A DNA stretch of 7,273 bases from Myxococcota bacterium. Its GTDB lineage: Bacteria > Myxococcota_A > Polyangia > HGW-17 > JAJRWW01. The stretch covers positions 1-7,273 of the forward strand of contig JAJRWW010000657.1 of assembly GCA_024276595.1 (NCBI GenBank), given 5' to 3'. This document shows, piece after piece, positions 6,442 through 7,273 of this stretch; the stretch's first letter is position 1, and each line of letters begins with the position of its first letter. A program made the translations under genes and the position numbers. The notes beneath the pieces were generated by a model. The model worked only from the letters and a program-made list of their open reading frames with translations. It ran no database searches and had not been told where the DNA came from.

Positions 6442-6647
6442 CACGGGTGCTTCTCCAGGCGCACCATCTCCCCGGAGCCCACCCCTATCCTGGCAGCCAT
6501 CTCCTCCGAGGCCAGCAGACCGTGCCCTTCTGCGGTGGGCCCCACCCGCACGCGAGCCCCCCGCTGCCCGCCGTGGCACCAGGCCGGGTGACCCACGAGC
6601 CCCTCCACGCCTCTCTGGCACAGGAGGGTGATCCGCCGCTCATCCAT
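6441..6647 (-). CDS. Small hypothetical protein coupled to PrsW
   Basis: A 68-residue ORF I do not recognise. Support for it being real: about 87% of third codon positions are G or C by my count, the second positions are far less GC-rich, and its TGA overlaps the PrsW ATG as TGATG. The C-terminal half, with LLASEEMAARIGVGSGEMVR, has the look of a small beta-barrel edge in which a helix leads to a Gly-rich turn and a strand. The N-terminal half holds two cysteines (residues 10 and 24) and two histidines (21 and 25) close together, which might bind metal. There is no signal or membrane segment, so it would be cytoplasmic. The start is uncertain: ATG 6647 has only a weak AGG nearby, while a strong AAAGGGAGGT (6671-6680) is 23 nt away. 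The frame stays open to 6833, but that would overlap the divergent SCP-2 gene. Confidence 0.55.
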   Translation of the reverse strand: MDERRITLLCQRGVEGLVGHPAWCHGGQRGARVRVGPTAEGHGLLASEEMAARIGVGSGEMVRLEKHP

Positions 6648-6729
6648 GGCCGCCTGAATACCACGGAACGACCTCCCTTTCAGCTCCGACCCATTCGGGC
6701 GAGCGGCTGTGCTACTATTGCAGCTCGTT

Positions 6730-6735
6730 GGAGGT
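6730..6735 (+). promoter_or_regulatory. Near-ideal Shine-Dalgarno selecting a TTG start
   Basis: GGAGGT lies five bases before TTG 6741, which is in frame with the SCP-2-like gene. The next in-frame ATG at 6783 is preceded by a C-rich run with no Shine-Dalgarno. This supports TTG as the true initiation codon, adding 14 residues. Confidence 0.65.
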
Positions 6736-6740
6736 GCCCC

Positions 6741-7106
6741 TTGTCGTCGGACGATCACGTCATCATCGATGATCCCCCCAGCATGAGCCTCCTGGGGCTG
6801 CTGCTGGGCAGCATCGTCGAGCGACAGGCCCACAGGCCCGAGATCCAGCGCCGCCTGCGCAAGCTGCGCGGCTCGGTGGTGGTGGAGGCGGGCACCATGA
6901 CCATTACCATGCGCTTCGAAGGGGGCAAGGTCACCATCCTCCGAGGGGCCGAGCAGGGCGCCAGGGCCCAGGTGCGAGGCTCCATGAGCGCCCTGCTCGA
7001 CATCTCACTGGGCAAGGGCATGGTTAGACCATGGCTCTCTGGCCAGATCAAGACAAAGGGGAACCCTCTGCTTTTGCTGCGCATGTTACCTCTGCTTCGC
7101 GCCTGA
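6741..7106 (+). CDS. SCP-2 sterol-transfer-like lipid-binding protein
   Basis: A 121-residue soluble cytoplasmic protein if started at TTG 6741 (107 residues from ATG 6783). Residues 35-120 follow the SCP-2 plan: a helix (RRLRKLRG), then beta strands VVVEAGTMTITMRF and KVTILRG, then RGSMSALLDISLG (79-91), and the closing stretch with PWLSGQIKTKGN (97-108) and LLLLRMLPLL. SCP-2 folds form a hydrophobic tunnel for fatty acyl or sterol-like lipids; the ligand here is unknown. The N-terminal extension from the TTG is acidic (SSDDHVIIDD). I prefer the TTG because of the GGAGGT five bases before it. A weak TACTAT -10 (6713-6718) would give a very short leader. It is divergent from the small ORF/PrsW pair, with a 93-bp gap between start codons, and a hairpin follows 5 nt after its stop. 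Confidence 0.78.
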   Translation: MSSDDHVIIDDPPSMSLLGLLLGSIVERQAHRPEIQRRLRKLRGSVVVEAGTMTITMRFEGGKVTILRGAEQGARAQVRGSMSALLDISLGKGMVRPWLSGQIKTKGNPLLLLRMLPLLRA

Positions 7107-7110
7107 CCAC

Positions 7111-7140
7111 TGCGCCCCCGTCCAGACCATCGGGGGTGCA
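7111..7140 (+). terminator. 10-bp GC-rich hairpin after the SCP-2 gene
   Basis: TGCGCCCCCG (7111-7120) pairs with CGGGGGTGCA (7131-7140) over ten base pairs, one of them G-U, around a 10-nt loop. It starts 5 nt after the SCP-2 stop and ends 20 nt before the next ATG. No T-run follows. It fits a terminator or an mRNA boundary between the two genes; without a U-tract it could instead only attenuate read-through. Confidence 0.5.
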
Positions 7141-7160
7141 CCAGCCACCAGGACACTGCC

Positions 7161-7273
7161 ATGCCTGACGCCGTCGAACTCTTCACCAAGCTGCTGGGCG
7201 CCGAGCGCGTCATCACGGGCAAGGGGCTGGAGCCCTACAGCTCCGACTACACCGAGGAGGACCCGAGAGAGCC
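7161..7273 (+). CDS. Probable FAD-linked oxidase, GlcD type (partial, N-terminus only)
   Basis: Only the first 37 codons are in the window and the frame is open to the right edge. The start MPDAVELFTKLLG, then a stretch ending in PYSSDYTEED just before a proline, matches the N-terminus of FAD-linked oxidases of the glycolate oxidase GlcD / D-lactate dehydrogenase group. There, a Y-x-x-D-x-T segment leads into the first FAD-binding block. Such enzymes oxidise 2-hydroxy acids and pass electrons to the respiratory chain or an iron-sulfur partner. None of the FAD-binding residues are visible, so the call rests on a short N-terminal pattern. AGGA at 7150-7153 lies 7 nt before the ATG. The hairpin at 7111-7140 separates it from the SCP-2 gene. 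Confidence 0.68.
   Translation, partial: MPDAVELFTKLLGAERVITGKGLEPYSSDYTEEDPRE

Noticed and set aside
6442..6621. A 60-residue N-terminal extension of PrsW
   Set aside because: The extension is Arg/Gly/Ala-rich with no structure. The start at 6441 or 6444 leads directly into the first membrane segment and touches the upstream stop.
6488..6664. A GTG-started frame (6664, minus strand) directly behind the strong AAAGGGAGGT site
   Set aside because: The spacing is good, but the 59-codon product is Trp/Arg/Gly-rich with weaker codon bias than the overlapping small ORF. I judged it a shadow frame, though it is not excluded.
1..7273. Mobile elements, CRISPR arrays, tRNA or rRNA genes, and defence or toxin-antitoxin systems
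   Set aside because: I saw no transposase or integrase motifs, no regularly spaced repeats, no tRNA-like fold and no known defence gene. The divergent and convergent gene order does not form a single multi-gene system.

Overview
The window is GC-rich, with third codon positions that are mostly G or C in every gene. It reads as a chromosomal stretch from a Myxococcota or other deltaproteobacterial-type organism. Four things point there: a PknB-type Ser/Thr kinase, a lipoprotein carrying EGF modules, a lipoprotein ending in an AgmX/PglI-type domain, and a small SCP-2-type lipid-binding protein. This placement is inferred from gene content; no marker gene is present to fix the taxon.

Layout. 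(1) Bases 1-1306, minus strand: a Ser/Thr protein kinase with an N-terminal four-cysteine zinc-ribbon-like motif. Its C-terminus runs off the left edge. (2) Bases 1307-1496: a divergent intergenic region with a candidate sigma-70 promoter, a short palindrome and a good ribosome binding site, all read toward the right. (3) Bases 1497-2690, plus: a lipoprotein with two EGF-like modules followed by an SGNH/GDSL-like hydrolase domain. (4) Bases 2842-4986, plus: a polytopic GT-C (ArnT/PMT-like) glycosyltransferase preceded by an extra extracytoplasmic domain. (5) Bases 5194-5700, plus: a small AgmX/PglI-domain lipoprotein behind a perfect TATAAT box. (6) Bases 6647-5734, minus: a small unknown ORF that touches, through TGATG, a PrsW-family intramembrane protease gene. 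(7) Bases 6741-7106, plus: an SCP-2-like protein whose best start is a TTG. (8) From 7161, plus: the first 37 codons of a probable FAD-linked (GlcD-type) oxidase, cut by the right edge.

Most products act at the cell envelope: two lipoproteins, a membrane glycosyltransferase, a membrane protease and a lipid-binding protein. Each plus-strand gene has its own leader, and the genes alternate in direction, so only the small ORF/PrsW pair looks like a true operon. I found no mobile element, tRNA, rRNA, CRISPR array or recognised defence or biosynthetic system. The points most worth checking are the EGF-plus-SGNH architecture, the N-terminal addition on the GT-C enzyme, the small gene coupled to PrsW, and unusual translation starts (a possible leaderless ATG and a TTG with a near-ideal Shine-Dalgarno).
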